NCBI GenBank assembly: GCA_015059495.1
Contig: SVAI01000001.1
Coordinates: 1,119,811 to 1,154,206 of the forward strand
DNA length: 34,396 nucleotides
Direction: 5' to 3'
Source: Bacillota bacterium
Lineage (GTDB): Bacteria; Bacillota_I; Bacilli_A; RF39; UBA660
Made by a program: the position numbers and the translations under genes. Within the stretch, counting starts at the first letter, position 1; each line of letters begins with the position of its first letter. Of this stretch, positions 9,251 through 17,591 are shown one piece after another. The notes beneath the pieces are model-generated. The model did not search any database and was not told the DNA's origin. It saw only the letters and a list, made by a program, of their open reading frames with translations.

Positions 9251-9754
9251 ATGGCAAGAGAAAAATTTGAAAATAAGAAAAATTTATTAGAAGATCAAGT
9301 AATATCTATTGGTAGAGTTACTAAGGTTACTAAGGGTGGTAGACACTTTAGATTCTCTGCAACAGTTGTTGTAGGTAATAGAAAAGGTCTAGTTGGTCTT
9401 GGTAATGGTAAAGCTAACGAAGTTCCAGAAGCTATTAAAAAAGCTCTTCAAGCAGCAAATAAAAACGTATTTAGAGTTTCAATCATTGATAATAGAACAA
9501 TTCCACATGATGCAATCGCTAAAGTAGGTAGAGCTAAAGTTATGCTTAAACCTGCTAAAGAAGGTACAGGAGTAGTAGCCGGTGGTTCTGCACGTGCTGT
9601 ATTAGAACTTGCTGGTGTTAAAGATATCGTTGCAAAATCTTTAGGATCAAATACAAAGATCAATGTTGCTAAAGCTACTTTAGAAGCATTAAAGATGCAA
9701 AGAACTCCAGAACATATTGCTGAATTACGTGGAAAGAAAGTAGAGGAATTATAA
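9251..9754 (+). CDS. rpsE: 30S ribosomal protein S5
   Basis: 167 residues. S5 lies at the mRNA entry site and affects decoding fidelity. Conserved: [19 protein letters not shown], the [17 protein letters not shown] core and [18 protein letters not shown]. The fidelity loop with [12 protein letters not shown] is intact. In most Bacillota rpmD (L30) follows; here the stop is one base from the rplO start, so rpmD is absent from its normal place. Confidence 0.98.
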   Translation: MAREKFENKKNLLEDQVISIGRVTKVTKGGRHFRFSATVVVGNRKGLVGLGNGKANEVPEAIKKALQAANKNVFRVSIIDNRTIPHDAIAKVGRAKVMLKPAKEGTGVVAGGSARAVLELAGVKDIVAKSLGSNTKINVAKATLEALKMQRTPEHIAELRGKKVEEL

Positions 9755-9755
9755 T

Positions 9756-10199
9756 ATGAAGTTACATGAATTAAATGCTCTACCTGAAGCAAAAGCAAAT
9801 AAAAGATTAGGACGTGGACCAGCATCTGGTACAGGTAAAACTGCTGGACACGGTGAAAAAGGACAAAAAGCAAGAAGTGGTGTATCTATTTCTGCATGGT
9901 TCCAAGGTGGTCAAACACCATTATATAGAAGAATTCCAAAAAGAGGATTTAATAACAAGAGATTTGAAGTTAAATTTGCTACAATCAATTTAAGTGATTT
10001 AGATAAATTCTTCAAAGACGGTGATGTTGTTACTCCTGAAATTTTAAAAGAAATGGGGATTATTAAAAAACAACTTTCTGGTGTTAAAGTTCTTGCAAAT
10101 GGTGAACTTAAGAAGAAATTAACTGTTAAAGCTAATAGATTCTCTAGTACAGCAGTTACAAAAATTGAAAATGCCGGTGGTAAAACTGAGGTGATTTAA
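9756..10199 (+). CDS. rplO: 50S ribosomal protein L15
   Basis: 147 residues. L15 is a late 50S assembly protein. Visible: the glycine/basic N-terminal extension RLGRGPASGTGKTAGHGEKG and the PLYRRIPKRGFNN segment, then a compact C-terminal domain ending FSSTAVTKIENAGGKTEVI. AGAGGAA inside the end of rpsE serves as its binding site. It takes the place after rpsE normally held by rpmD. Confidence 0.98.
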   Translation: MKLHELNALPEAKANKRLGRGPASGTGKTAGHGEKGQKARSGVSISAWFQGGQTPLYRRIPKRGFNNKRFEVKFATINLSDLDKFFKDGDVVTPEILKEMGIIKKQLSGVKVLANGELKKKLTVKANRFSSTAVTKIENAGGKTEVI

Positions 10200-10200
10200 C

Positions 10201-11463
10201 ATGTTTGCAAACATCAAGCAAATATTTAACTCATCTAATAAAGATTTAAGAAAAAGAATATATTTCACATTATTATGTGTTGGTATATTTGCTTTCGGAA
10301 CAACAATAACAATTCCTTGGGCTAATACAATATATCAAGAACTTGGTTTCTTAGAAATATTTAACTTAATGTCAGGTGGTGGACTAAAGTCATTCTCAAT
10401 TTTTGCACTTGGTGTATCACCTTACATTACAGCATCAATTATTACCCAACTTCTTCAAATGGATATTATTCCATACTTTAAAGAATTAAAGGAAGAAGGA
10501 TATACAGGAAGACAAAAAATTAATAAGATTACTAGATGGTTAGGTATTATATTTGCATTTATTCAAGCTTATGTATTAACTATTGCTTACATGAAGGGTA
10601 TGACTTCTGCTGAAATATTAAAGACTACTTTAGTAATGACAGCAGGAACATGTTTCCTAATCTGGATGAGCGATCAAATAACTAGTAAAGGTATTGGTAA
10701 TGGTATGTCATTATTAATTATGGCTGGTATCATCCAATCAATGCCAAATATATTTGCTACTGCTTTCAATGAATTAATTTTAAGCGGTACATATACAAAT
10801 GTAGTTGGTATTATATTATTTAGTGTATTTGTATTAGTTAACTTATTAATTATTATTGGTATTGTTTATACACAATTAGCTGAAAGAAGAATACCAATCC
10901 AATATTCAAATAGAACTAACACTGCGTATAGTTCTGAACAATCATTCTTACCAATAAAACTAAATAGTGCAAATGTAATTCCAGTTATTTTTGCATCAAC
11001 ATTAATTACTATTCCAGTAACTATTGTTAATTTAATTAATAATCAAGGTGCTATTGATTTTGTTAATAACTATATCAATTACACTTCATGGACTGGTTTA
11101 GTACTATATATTGCACTAATTATGTTCTTTGGATATTTCTACACTATGTTACAAATGAATCCTGAAGAAATGTCTAAAAATTTAAATAAGAGTGGTGGAT
11201 ATATTCCTGGAGTAAGACCAGGAACAGAAACAACAAATTATATTTCTAAAGTATTAGGAAGAATAACTTTTGTTGGATCAATTCTATTAGTTATTATAGC
11301 TATACTTCCAATACTATTCTCTAAGTTCTCTGGACTATCTAGTGCAGTAACTATCGGAGGAACAGGACTTTTAATCGTTGTTGGTGTTGCAATAGAAACT
11401 AACAAACAAATTGAAAGTTCAATTAGAAGTAGAAGTTATAAGAAAGGCTATAGAAGAAGATGA
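10201..11463 (+). CDS. secY: preprotein translocase subunit SecY
   Basis: 420 residues, integral membrane protein with about ten transmembrane helices forming the Sec channel. Diagnostic parts: FGTTITIPWA in helix 1, the GGGLKSFSIFALGVSPYITASIITQLLQ plug/helix-2 region (about residues 60-87; quoted in part), the basic cytosolic loop YTQLAERRIPIQYSNR and GGYIPGVRPG before the last helices. The C terminus is a basic tail, SRSYKKGYRRR. The stop is TGA, one of only three in the window, formed by the ATGA overlap with adk. AGGTGA precedes the start, and the gene is one base after rplO. Confidence 0.98.
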   Translation: MFANIKQIFNSSNKDLRKRIYFTLLCVGIFAFGTTITIPWANTIYQELGFLEIFNLMSGGGLKSFSIFALGVSPYITASIITQLLQMDIIPYFKELKEEGYTGRQKINKITRWLGIIFAFIQAYVLTIAYMKGMTSAEILKTTLVMTAGTCFLIWMSDQITSKGIGNGMSLLIMAGIIQSMPNIFATAFNELILSGTYTNVVGIILFSVFVLVNLLIIIGIVYTQLAERRIPIQYSNRTNTAYSSEQSFLPIKLNSANVIPVIFASTLITIPVTIVNLINNQGAIDFVNNYINYTSWTGLVLYIALIMFFGYFYTMLQMNPEEMSKNLNKSGGYIPGVRPGTETTNYISKVLGRITFVGSILLVIIAILPILFSKFSGLSSAVTIGGTGLLIVVGVAIETNKQIESSIRSRSYKKGYRRR

Positions 11464-12107
11464 AAAATGTAATTTTTGTTGCTCCTCCTGCTGCCGGTAA
11501 AGGTACATGCAGTGAGTATTTAAAAAGTAAATTTAACTATAATCATGTTTCAACTGGTGATTTACTTCGAGAAGCAAGAATTAAAGGTGATGAACTAAGT
11601 AATAGAATTGCTGCTATCATGGATTCTGGTGGATTAGTTGGCGATGATATTGTCTTAGAATTATTACAAAATAAATTAAATGAACTAGGAACATCATCTA
11701 AGTTTATCTTAGATGGTTATCCTAGAAATATATTACAAGCTCAAACACTTGATAAATTATTTAATGATTTAAATATTAGTGATTATGTGGTAATATATTT
11801 ACAAATTAATTTTGAAGAGGCGTTAAATCGTACTTTAAGTCGACTTATTTGTCCTAACTGTAAGAAAGGATATAATAAGAATTCAACTGAATTTAAGCCT
11901 AAAGTAGACGGTATATGTGATGATTGTGGTACTTCATTAATTACTAGAAGTGATGACAACGAAGAAACATTCAAGATAAGATTCGATAATTATATGAAGG
12001 AAACAGAGTCAGTACTAGACTACTATAAAGATAAAAATAAGCTAGTTACTATCGATTCTACTCAAGATTTTGATAGTATAGCTAATAATATTGAAAGGGT
12101 AATTTAG
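11460..12107 (+). CDS. adk: adenylate kinase, zinc-lid type, with an altered P-loop
   Basis: 215 residues; catalyses ATP + AMP to 2 ADP in the cytosol. The four-cysteine LID is present (C131, C134, C153, C156), as in Gram-positive enzymes, as are STGDLLREA for AMP binding, DGYPRN (usually DGFPRT) and R128 before the LID. The P-loop is unusual: the family has GPPGAGKGTQ, but here residues 8-17 read APPAAGKGTC, so both the first and the fourth glycine are alanine and the following Gln is Cys. The GKGT core that holds phosphates is intact. The start overlaps the secY stop by four bases (ATGA), as usual for secY-adk. Confidence 0.95.
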   Translation: MKNVIFVAPPAAGKGTCSEYLKSKFNYNHVSTGDLLREARIKGDELSNRIAAIMDSGGLVGDDIVLELLQNKLNELGTSSKFILDGYPRNILQAQTLDKLFNDLNISDYVVIYLQINFEEALNRTLSRLICPNCKKGYNKNSTEFKPKVDGICDDCGTSLITRSDDNEETFKIRFDNYMKETESVLDYYKDKNKLVTIDSTQDFDSIANNIERVI

Positions 12108-12111
12108 TTTA

Positions 12112-12858
12112 ATGGTTAGTATTAAAAGTGATAGAGAAATCGAATTAATGAAAATTGCTGGACATATTAACTATCTATGCCATAAGTACTTAGAGACTAA
12201 ACTAAAACCAGGTATTACTACAAAAGAGATTGATGATTTAGCAGGTAAGTTCATTGAAGAACATGGATGTATATCATCATCTAAAGGATACGAAGGTTAT
12301 CCAAATAATATCTGTATTTCAGTAAATGATGAAGTTGTTCATGGAATAGGTAGTGATAGAGTATTAGAAGATGGAGATATCGTTTCATTAGACATTTGTA
12401 TGTCTTATAAAGGATATCACTCAGATAGTGCTGCTACCTATCCAGTTGGAACAATATCAAAACGTGATCAAGAATTACTTGATAACACTAAAGGTGCTTT
12501 AATGGCAGGTCTAGCTGAAGTAAAGGCTGGAGCTAAATTAGGTACTGTATCTCATGCTATTGAAACATATGCTCATGAACATGGTTTATCTGTTGTTGAA
12601 GAGTTATGCGGACATGGTATTGGAACAGAATTACATGAAGATCCAGATGTTCCAAATTTCGGAAAAGAGGGAACAGGATTAACACTAAAAGCAGGAATGA
12701 CACTTGCTATTGAACCTATGTTAAACTTAGGTACAAAGCATGTATATTTGCTTGATGATGATTGGACAGTTATAACTGCAGACGGTGAAAATTCAGCTCA
12801 TTTCGAACATACTGTATTAGTATTGGACGATGGATATGAAATTTTGACAGGAGAATAA
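12112..12858 (+). CDS. map: methionine aminopeptidase, type I
   Basis: 248 residues, normal for a type Ia enzyme. It removes the initiator Met from nascent cytosolic proteins. All five metal ligands are visible: D94 (SLDICM), D105 (HSDSAATY), H168 (GHGIG), E201 (LAIEPML) and E232 (HFEHTVLV); the substrate-binding H77 (VVHGIG) is also there. It follows adk by four bases and precedes infA by three, the standard Bacillota arrangement. Confidence 0.98.
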   Translation: MVSIKSDREIELMKIAGHINYLCHKYLETKLKPGITTKEIDDLAGKFIEEHGCISSSKGYEGYPNNICISVNDEVVHGIGSDRVLEDGDIVSLDICMSYKGYHSDSAATYPVGTISKRDQELLDNTKGALMAGLAEVKAGAKLGTVSHAIETYAHEHGLSVVEELCGHGIGTELHEDPDVPNFGKEGTGLTLKAGMTLAIEPMLNLGTKHVYLLDDDWTVITADGENSAHFEHTVLVLDDGYEILTGE

Positions 12859-12861
12859 AAT

Positions 12862-13086
12862 ATGGCTAAGAAAGATAGCGAAAAAATTGAAGTTGAAGGA
12901 AAAGTACTAGAAGTACTAAAAGGCGGAAGCTACATCGTAGAACTTCCAAATAAGCATACTGTAGAAGCCTATGTTTCTGGTAAAATGCGTATGAACATGA
13001 TTCGTATTTTACCAGGTGATACAGTTACTATAGAACTATCGCCTTACGATATTAAACATGGGCGTATAATATGGAATAATAGATAA
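12862..13086 (+). CDS. infA: translation initiation factor IF-1
   Basis: 74 residues, OB fold. IF-1 occupies the 30S A site during initiation. Conserved: [41 protein letters not shown] and the C-terminal [11 protein letters not shown]. The binding site AGGAGA lies inside the end of map. Confidence 0.98.
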   Translation: MAKKDSEKIEVEGKVLEVLKGGSYIVELPNKHTVEAYVSGKMRMNMIRILPGDTVTIELSPYDIKHGRIIWNNR

Positions 13087-13103
13087 TCAAGGAGGAATTA
13101 TTT

Positions 13104-13217
13104 ATGAAAAAGAGACCATCAGTTAAAAAGATGTGTGAAAAATGTAAAGTTATTAAAAGACATGGAAAAGTAATGGTTATTTGTGAAAACCCTAAACACA
13201 AACAAGTACAAGGTTAA
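13104..13217 (+). CDS. rpmJ: 50S ribosomal protein L36, zinc form
   Basis: A 37-residue protein, [20 protein letters not shown] onward, ending in PKHKQVQG. The zinc site is C11, C14, C27 and H32, the C+ form of L36. L36 binds 23S rRNA beneath the L7/L12 stalk. AAGGAGG lies eight bases before the ATG, and its place between infA and rpsM is the standard one. Confidence 0.98.
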   Translation: MKKRPSVKKMCEKCKVIKRHGKVMVICENPKHKQVQG

Positions 13218-13232
13218 TAGGAGGTAAATTAA

Positions 13233-13607
13233 ATGGCACGTATTAAGAATATTGAATTACCAAATCAAAAACATATCGTTATTGGTTTAACTGCAATTTA
13301 TGGTATTGGTAGAAAATTAGCAGAAAAAATTTGTGATGACGCTAAAGTTGAAAGAACTACTAAAGTAGCTGAATTAACTGAAGCTCAAATCGCTGCTTTA
13401 AGAGCAGAAATAGATAAATATGAAGTTGAAGGAGATCTTAGAAGAGATGTTCAATTAAGCATCAAGAATAAGATGGAAATTAACTCATACCAAGGTATTA
13501 GACACAAAAAAGGTTTACCAGTTCGTGGTCAAAGAACATCTAGAAATGCTAAGACTAGAAAAGGTAAAGGAAAAGTTGTTGCTAATAAGAAAAAAGCAGG
13601 TAAGTAG
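13233..13607 (+). CDS. rpsM: 30S ribosomal protein S13
   Basis: 124 residues, about the standard length. S13 forms the head contacts with the 50S (bridges B1a/b) and P-site tRNA. Visible: MARIKNIELPNQKHIVIGLT, YGIGRKLAEKIC, the DLRRDVQLSIKNKMEIN helices and the basic C-terminal tail RGQRTSRNAKTRKGKGK. AGGAGG precedes the start. Confidence 0.98.
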   Translation: MARIKNIELPNQKHIVIGLTAIYGIGRKLAEKICDDAKVERTTKVAELTEAQIAALRAEIDKYEVEGDLRRDVQLSIKNKMEINSYQGIRHKKGLPVRGQRTSRNAKTRKGKGKVVANKKKAGK

Positions 13608-13618
13608 GAGGTTAAATT

Positions 13619-14002
13619 ATGGCTTATAATAGAAGAAAAAGAAAAGTTAAAAAGAATATTCCTGAAGCACAAGCTCATATTAAAACATCTTATAACAACT
13701 CAGTAATTTCTATTACTGACAACGATGGAAATGTAATCGCTTGGGCATCATCTGGAACTATTGGATATAAAGGTTCTAAGAAGAAAACTGCATATGCTGC
13801 TCAAATGGCTGCTGAAGCTGCTGGAAAAGCATCTATGGATTCAGGAGTTAAAAAAGTAGAAGTTATTGTTACAGGTTTAGGTCAAGGTAGAGAAAGTTCA
13901 ATCAGAGGACTTCAAGCTGCAGGTCTAGAAATCACATCAATTAGCGATGTAACACCAGTACCACACAATGGATGTCGTCCACCAAAAAGACCAAGAGTAT
14001 AA
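13619..14002 (+). CDS. rpsK: 30S ribosomal protein S11
   Basis: 127 residues. S11 forms the 30S platform with S18 and contacts the mRNA exit region. Conserved: [49 protein letters not shown] and the C-terminal [17 protein letters not shown]. Confidence 0.98.
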   Translation: MAYNRRKRKVKKNIPEAQAHIKTSYNNSVISITDNDGNVIAWASSGTIGYKGSKKKTAYAAQMAAEAAGKASMDSGVKKVEVIVTGLGQGRESSIRGLQAAGLEITSISDVTPVPHNGCRPPKRPRV

Positions 14003-14020
14003 GGAAAGAGGGGTAATGAT

Positions 14021-14971
14021 ATGATTAAATTTGAAAAACCAGAATACAAAATAACTGAATATATTGAAGATGCACACTATGGAAGATTTGAATTCTCTCC
14101 ACTAGAAAGAGGATTTGCTCAAACATTAGGAACAGCTCTAAGAAGAGTTATGTTATCTTCAATGCCAGGAACTGCAATCACATCTGTAAAAATTACAGGA
14201 GTTATGCATGAATTCCAAAAAATCGAAGGTGTTGTTGAAGATGTTACTTCAATAGTACTAAATTTAAAGAGTGTAGTTTTATTAAACCACTCAACAGATA
14301 GAGCTGCTACTAAGAAAGTTACATTAAAAGCTGACAAAGAGGGTGTTGTTACTGCTGGTGACATCGAAGTAGACTCTGATTTAGAAATCATAAACCCTGA
14401 TCAAGTTATTTGTACACTTGTTAAAGGTGGATCAATCGAAATGGAAATGACTGTTAATAATGGTCGTGGATATGTTGATGCAAAAGAAAATCAAAAATTA
14501 GTTGACGGAACAGTTGGAGTTATTGCAATTGATTCAAATTATTCTCCAGTTGAAAGAATAGCATTTGAACCAGTTCCAACAAGAGTTGGTCAAAATGAAA
14601 ATTTTGATAAATTAATTATGGATGTTTATACAAATGGATCATTAAAACCAGAAGAAGCTATCGCTTTAGCTGCTAAGATTTTAATTGAACATTTAAATAT
14701 TGTTTGTGATTTAAATAATATTACTAACATTCCTGAAATGATGTCTGAAAAACAAGAAGACACAATTACTAAGACATTAGAAACTCCTATTGAAGAAATT
14801 GAATTCTCAGTAAGAGCTTATAATTGCTTAAAGAGAGCTGGAATTAATACAGTTCAAGATTTAATCAACAAAAAAGAAGTTGAAGTTACTAAGATTAGAA
14901 ACTTAGGTAAAAAATCATTAAAAGAAGTTATAGACAAAGTTAAAGAAATGGGACTTAGATTCCAAGATTAG
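14021..14971 (+). CDS. rpoA: DNA-directed RNA polymerase alpha subunit
   Basis: 316 residues. Alpha dimerises to start RNA polymerase assembly, and its C-terminal domain binds UP elements and activators. The N-terminal domain shows FSPLERGFAQTLGTALRRVM and VEDVTSIVLNLK; the C-terminal domain (about residues 255-316) shows EEIEFSVRAYNCLKRAGI and the helix-hairpin-helix IRNLGKKSLKEV. The linker between them is short. AAAGAGGGG precedes ATG 14021. Confidence 0.99.
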   Translation: MIKFEKPEYKITEYIEDAHYGRFEFSPLERGFAQTLGTALRRVMLSSMPGTAITSVKITGVMHEFQKIEGVVEDVTSIVLNLKSVVLLNHSTDRAATKKVTLKADKEGVVTAGDIEVDSDLEIINPDQVICTLVKGGSIEMEMTVNNGRGYVDAKENQKLVDGTVGVIAIDSNYSPVERIAFEPVPTRVGQNENFDKLIMDVYTNGSLKPEEAIALAAKILIEHLNIVCDLNNITNIPEMMSEKQEDTITKTLETPIEEIEFSVRAYNCLKRAGINTVQDLINKKEVEVTKIRNLGKKSLKEVIDKVKEMGLRFQD

Positions 14972-14988
14972 TAAGGAGGTAAACTGCT

Positions 14989-15333
14989 ATGGCTATTTAT
15001 AGAAAACTTAATAGAGAAACAAGAATTAGAAGAAGTATATTAGCAAGTCTTACTAAGAGCGTTATTGAACACGGATACGTTGTAACTACTGATGCAAGAG
15101 CAAAAGAAGCTAGAAAATATGTTGAAAAGATGATCTCTTATGGTAAGAAAGGTACTTTAGTATCAAGAAGAAAAGCACTTGCTTTCTTACACAATGATAA
15201 AGACCTTGTTAATAAATTATTTGATGAATTAGCTAAAAAGTATGCTACTAGAAATGGTGGATATACAAGAATCATCAAATTAAAAGAAAGAGTTGGAGAC
15301 GACGCTTTAGAAGTAAAATTAGAATTAGTTTAA
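14989..15333 (+). CDS. rplQ: 50S ribosomal protein L17
   Basis: 114 residues against 120 in Bacillus; typical N terminus is YRKLNRETRIRRSILASLTK. L17 is near the exit tunnel. Conserved: DARAKEARKYVEKMI, ARNGGYTRIIKLKERVGDDA as TRNGGYTRIIKLKERVGD. It is the last gene of the 29-gene operon. Its TAA (15331-15333) is also the beginning of the 3' arm of the terminator. Confidence 0.98.
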   Translation: MAIYRKLNRETRIRRSILASLTKSVIEHGYVVTTDARAKEARKYVEKMISYGKKGTLVSRRKALAFLHNDKDLVNKLFDELAKKYATRNGGYTRIIKLKERVGDDALEVKLELV

Positions 15334-15347
15334 TTCTAATTTTTTTA
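15316..15347 (+). terminator. terminator of the ribosomal protein operon
   Basis: A perfect 12-bp stem AAATTAGAATTA / TAATTCTAATTT (15316-15327 with 15331-15342), a 3-base loop and a T run. The rplQ stop codon lies in the stem. It is the first terminator visible after rpsJ. Confidence 0.92.
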
Positions 15348-15376
15348 TTGATAAATATAGTAAAAATCATTATAAT
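15348..15376 (+). promoter_or_regulatory. promoter of ychF
   Basis: TTGATA (15348-15353), a 17-base spacer and a perfect TATAAT (15371-15376). It begins right after the preceding terminator. Confidence 0.9.
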
Positions 15377-15404
15377 ATTAAATGACAATTAAGGAAGTGA
15401 TAAC

Positions 15405-16505
15405 ATGGCGTTAAAAGCAGGAATCGTAGGTTTACCAAACGTTGGTAAATCAACATTATTCAACGCAATAACAAAGAAAAATATTTTAGCAGCAAATTAT
15501 CCATTTGCTACTATAGATCCAAATGTAGGTGTAGTAACAGTACCTGATGCAAGATTAGAGTTTTTAGAAAAACTATATATGCCTGAAAGAACTATTCCAA
15601 CAACATATGAATTTACTGATATAGCTGGATTAGTTAAAGGTGCATCTAAAGGTGAAGGTTTAGGTAATAAATTCTTATCTCATATTAGAGAAACAGATGC
15701 TATTGTTGAAGTAGTTAGATGTTTTGATAATTCAGATATTATCCATGTAGAAGGGGATACTAATCCATTAAGAGATATTGAAATAATTGATTTAGAATTA
15801 ATATTCTCTGATATGGAAATAGTAGATCAAAGAATATCTAAAATAGAAAAGAAAGCACAAACATCAAAAGAAAAAGAAGTATTATTTGAATATAATACTT
15901 TAAAGAAATGTTCTGAAGCATTAAATAAAAATCTACCATTAAGAAGAATAGATTTAACTGATGACGAACTATTACTATTAAAGAACTTTAATTTAATTAC
16001 ATTAAAACCAATTATATATGTAGCTAATGTTGGTGAAGATGATGTAGCAGTAGGTGGAAATAACTATTCACAAATAGTTAAAGAATTTGCTTCTCAAGAA
16101 GGTTCACAAGTTGTAGTTATGTCATGCCAAATGGAATCAGAATTAGCTGAACTAAGTGATGATGATAAGAAGTTATTCTTACAAGACATTGGAGTAGAAA
16201 ACTCTGGTTTAGATAAATTAATTTTTGCAACATATGATTTACTTGGATTAAAGACATTCTTTACTGTAGGTAAAGATGAATGTCGTGCATGGACATTTAA
16301 AAATGGAATGAAAGCACCAGAATGTGCCGGAATTATCCACACAGATTTTCAAAGAGGATTTATTAAAGCTGAAGTTCAATCTTTTGATGACCTAAAAGAA
16401 TTAGGTTCTGAATTAAAAGTTAAAGAAGCTGGTAAATTAAGACTTGAAGGAAAAGAATATGTAATGCAAGATGGAGATATCGTTTTATTTAGATTCAACG
16501 TTTAA
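15405..16505 (+). CDS. ychF: redox-regulated ATPase YchF (OLA1-type, Obg-related)
   Basis: 366 residues, as expected. YchF is a universally conserved cytosolic P-loop ATPase of the Obg family that binds ribosomes and is linked to oxidative stress. Visible: P-loop GLPNVGKST (residues 9-17), switch YPFATIDPNVG, DIAGLVKGASKGEGLGNKFL, and YVANVGEDD in place of the NKxD guanine-specificity motif, which explains ATP use. The C-terminal TGS-like domain has FFTVGKDECRAWTF and the AGIIHTDFQRGFIKAEV motif. It has its own promoter and terminator. Confidence 0.98.
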   Translation: MALKAGIVGLPNVGKSTLFNAITKKNILAANYPFATIDPNVGVVTVPDARLEFLEKLYMPERTIPTTYEFTDIAGLVKGASKGEGLGNKFLSHIRETDAIVEVVRCFDNSDIIHVEGDTNPLRDIEIIDLELIFSDMEIVDQRISKIEKKAQTSKEKEVLFEYNTLKKCSEALNKNLPLRRIDLTDDELLLLKNFNLITLKPIIYVANVGEDDVAVGGNNYSQIVKEFASQEGSQVVVMSCQMESELAELSDDDKKLFLQDIGVENSGLDKLIFATYDLLGLKTFFTVGKDECRAWTFKNGMKAPECAGIIHTDFQRGFIKAEVQSFDDLKELGSELKVKEAGKLRLEGKEYVMQDGDIVLFRFNV

Positions 16506-16515
16506 TTATATATGT

Positions 16516-16550
16516 AAGACATTAAATAATTATTTAATGTCTTTTTATTT
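16516..16550 (+). terminator. terminator after ychF
   Basis: A stem formed by AAGACATTAAAT (16516-16527) and ATTTAATGTCTT (16532-16543) with an AATT loop, then a T-rich tail. It starts ten bases after the stop codon. Confidence 0.92.
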
Positions 16551-16594
16551 TTAGTAAAGTTAGCGTCAAGAATGATGATTAATACTTGAAATGG

Positions 16595-16603
16595 TGTTAT
16601 AGT
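16595..16603 (+). promoter_or_regulatory. possible extended -10 promoter of the unknown gene at 16625
   Basis: TGT followed by TATAGT (5 of 6 matches to the -10 consensus) makes an extended -10 element. There is no convincing -35 box at the right distance. The predicted start near 16610 leaves just room for the GGAGAG binding site. Confidence 0.35.
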
Positions 16604-16624
16604 TATTATAGGAGAGATAAGGAT

Positions 16625-17464
16625 ATGAATTATATACCAATAGAAGCAAATCAAATACTTGCAAATAGACTCAACAGAGAAGATTATTCAGGTTTATTAA
16701 TTCAAAACGAAATAAGCAACATGAGACGCCTTATTTACTCATGGGATGAACTTGATGACTTAAGTAAATTTAGATTAATAACTCAATACTTTGATGTTAT
16801 CTGCGATATACAAGATGTATACAACTTGATAAATATGTATAATAACTCAAATTATTCAAAAGTAATAAGTATACCAACTAAAATGGTAATACCTGATAAT
16901 GAATATGACGGACACGGAGATAATTTTAGATACTGGAAAGTTTATAAAAGGGTACACTATATTTGTCTAACAACAAAAGATGTTTATACAAAGAAAATGA
17001 TTGAAAAGGATAAAGTGTATTCTAGAGAAGAGTTAGTAGGTTTAATTAGCAAAAAAATAGTATATCCAATAACTAATACTCCTGAATATATCGATAAACC
17101 AAGTAGAGATAGAGAAAATTTCCAATACGTAAGATTATCTAAATCCCACGGTATAGAAATAGATAATTTCTTGGTTAGCATTGATGATAATGGAAAACCT
17201 ATTAGTGATGAAGAAGGTTTTGCAATACTTTCTGAAGAATATTTTGATATACGTGTAAGTGAAGATCATATAGCTAATTATTTGTCTATAGTAAGCAAAA
17301 ATATGGATACAAAAAAGATAATGAAATTTGCTTATGATTATCTAGATGGTCTTGTAAAATTAATTGAAAAAGAAGGAAATAATAAAGATAAAATTAACAT
17401 AAAAACAATTAACGAATTAACTAAAAATAAGAAACGAGTAAGAATCAATGAAACTAGACAGTAA
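16625..17464 (+). CDS. unknown cytosolic protein between ychF and rpsF
   Basis: I do not recognise this 279-residue protein. It has no signal peptide or membrane segment and is mixed charged, with many Tyr and Asp. Segments of note: NMRRLIYSWDELDDLSKFRL near residue 32, VYKRVHYICLTTKDVYTKK in the middle, and a basic C terminus KNKKRVRINETRQ. I start at ATG 16625 because GGAGAG (16611-16616) lies eight bases upstream; the longer in-frame TTG start at 16586 would add 13 residues and lacks a binding site. It is a single-gene unit with its own terminator. Composition is like its neighbours. Confidence 0.8.
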   Translation: MNYIPIEANQILANRLNREDYSGLLIQNEISNMRRLIYSWDELDDLSKFRLITQYFDVICDIQDVYNLINMYNNSNYSKVISIPTKMVIPDNEYDGHGDNFRYWKVYKRVHYICLTTKDVYTKKMIEKDKVYSREELVGLISKKIVYPITNTPEYIDKPSRDRENFQYVRLSKSHGIEIDNFLVSIDDNGKPISDEEGFAILSEEYFDIRVSEDHIANYLSIVSKNMDTKKIMKFAYDYLDGLVKLIEKEGNNKDKINIKTINELTKNKKRVRINETRQ

Positions 17465-17488
17465 GTACCTAAAAATAGGTGCTTTTTA
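17463..17488 (+). terminator. terminator after the unknown gene
   Basis: Stem AGTACCTA / TAGGTGCT (17464-17471 with 17476-17483, one G-U pair), AAAA loop and a short T run. Its 5' end abuts the TAA stop. Confidence 0.8.
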
Positions 17489-17489
17489 C

Positions 17490-17518
17490 TTGATATTAAA
17501 TGCTATTTTTGCTATAAT
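17490..17518 (+). promoter_or_regulatory. promoter of rpsF-ssb-rpsR
   Basis: TTGATA (17490-17495), a 17-base spacer and a perfect TATAAT (17513-17518). The predicted start is near 17525, giving a leader of about 67 bases. Confidence 0.9.
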
Positions 17519-17519
17519 A

Positions 17520-17570
17520 CTACCGAGTAATTTAATTACTCCTTGTTTCAACAAGATTGAAACCGAAATA
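17520..17570 (+). ncRNA. possible S6:S18 autoregulatory leader of rpsF
   Basis: The leader can form GAGTAATT/AATTACTC (17525-17532 with 17534-17541) and GTTTCAA/TTGAAAC (17545-17551 with 17557-17563), the latter followed by CCGAAA. Many bacteria have an rpsF leader bound by the S6:S18 complex, in which a CCG in an internal loop mimics 16S rRNA. Here only the position, hairpins and CCG triplets support that, so the assignment is tentative. Confidence 0.35.
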
Positions 17571-17591
17571 GACCATAAGGAGGTGTAGAAA

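Noticed and set aside
9448..9873. 141-codon frame on the - strand across rpsE-rplO
   Set aside because: It crosses two certain ribosomal protein genes, has no promoter or binding site and resembles no protein; the same holds for the other short - strand frames over the ribosomal operon.
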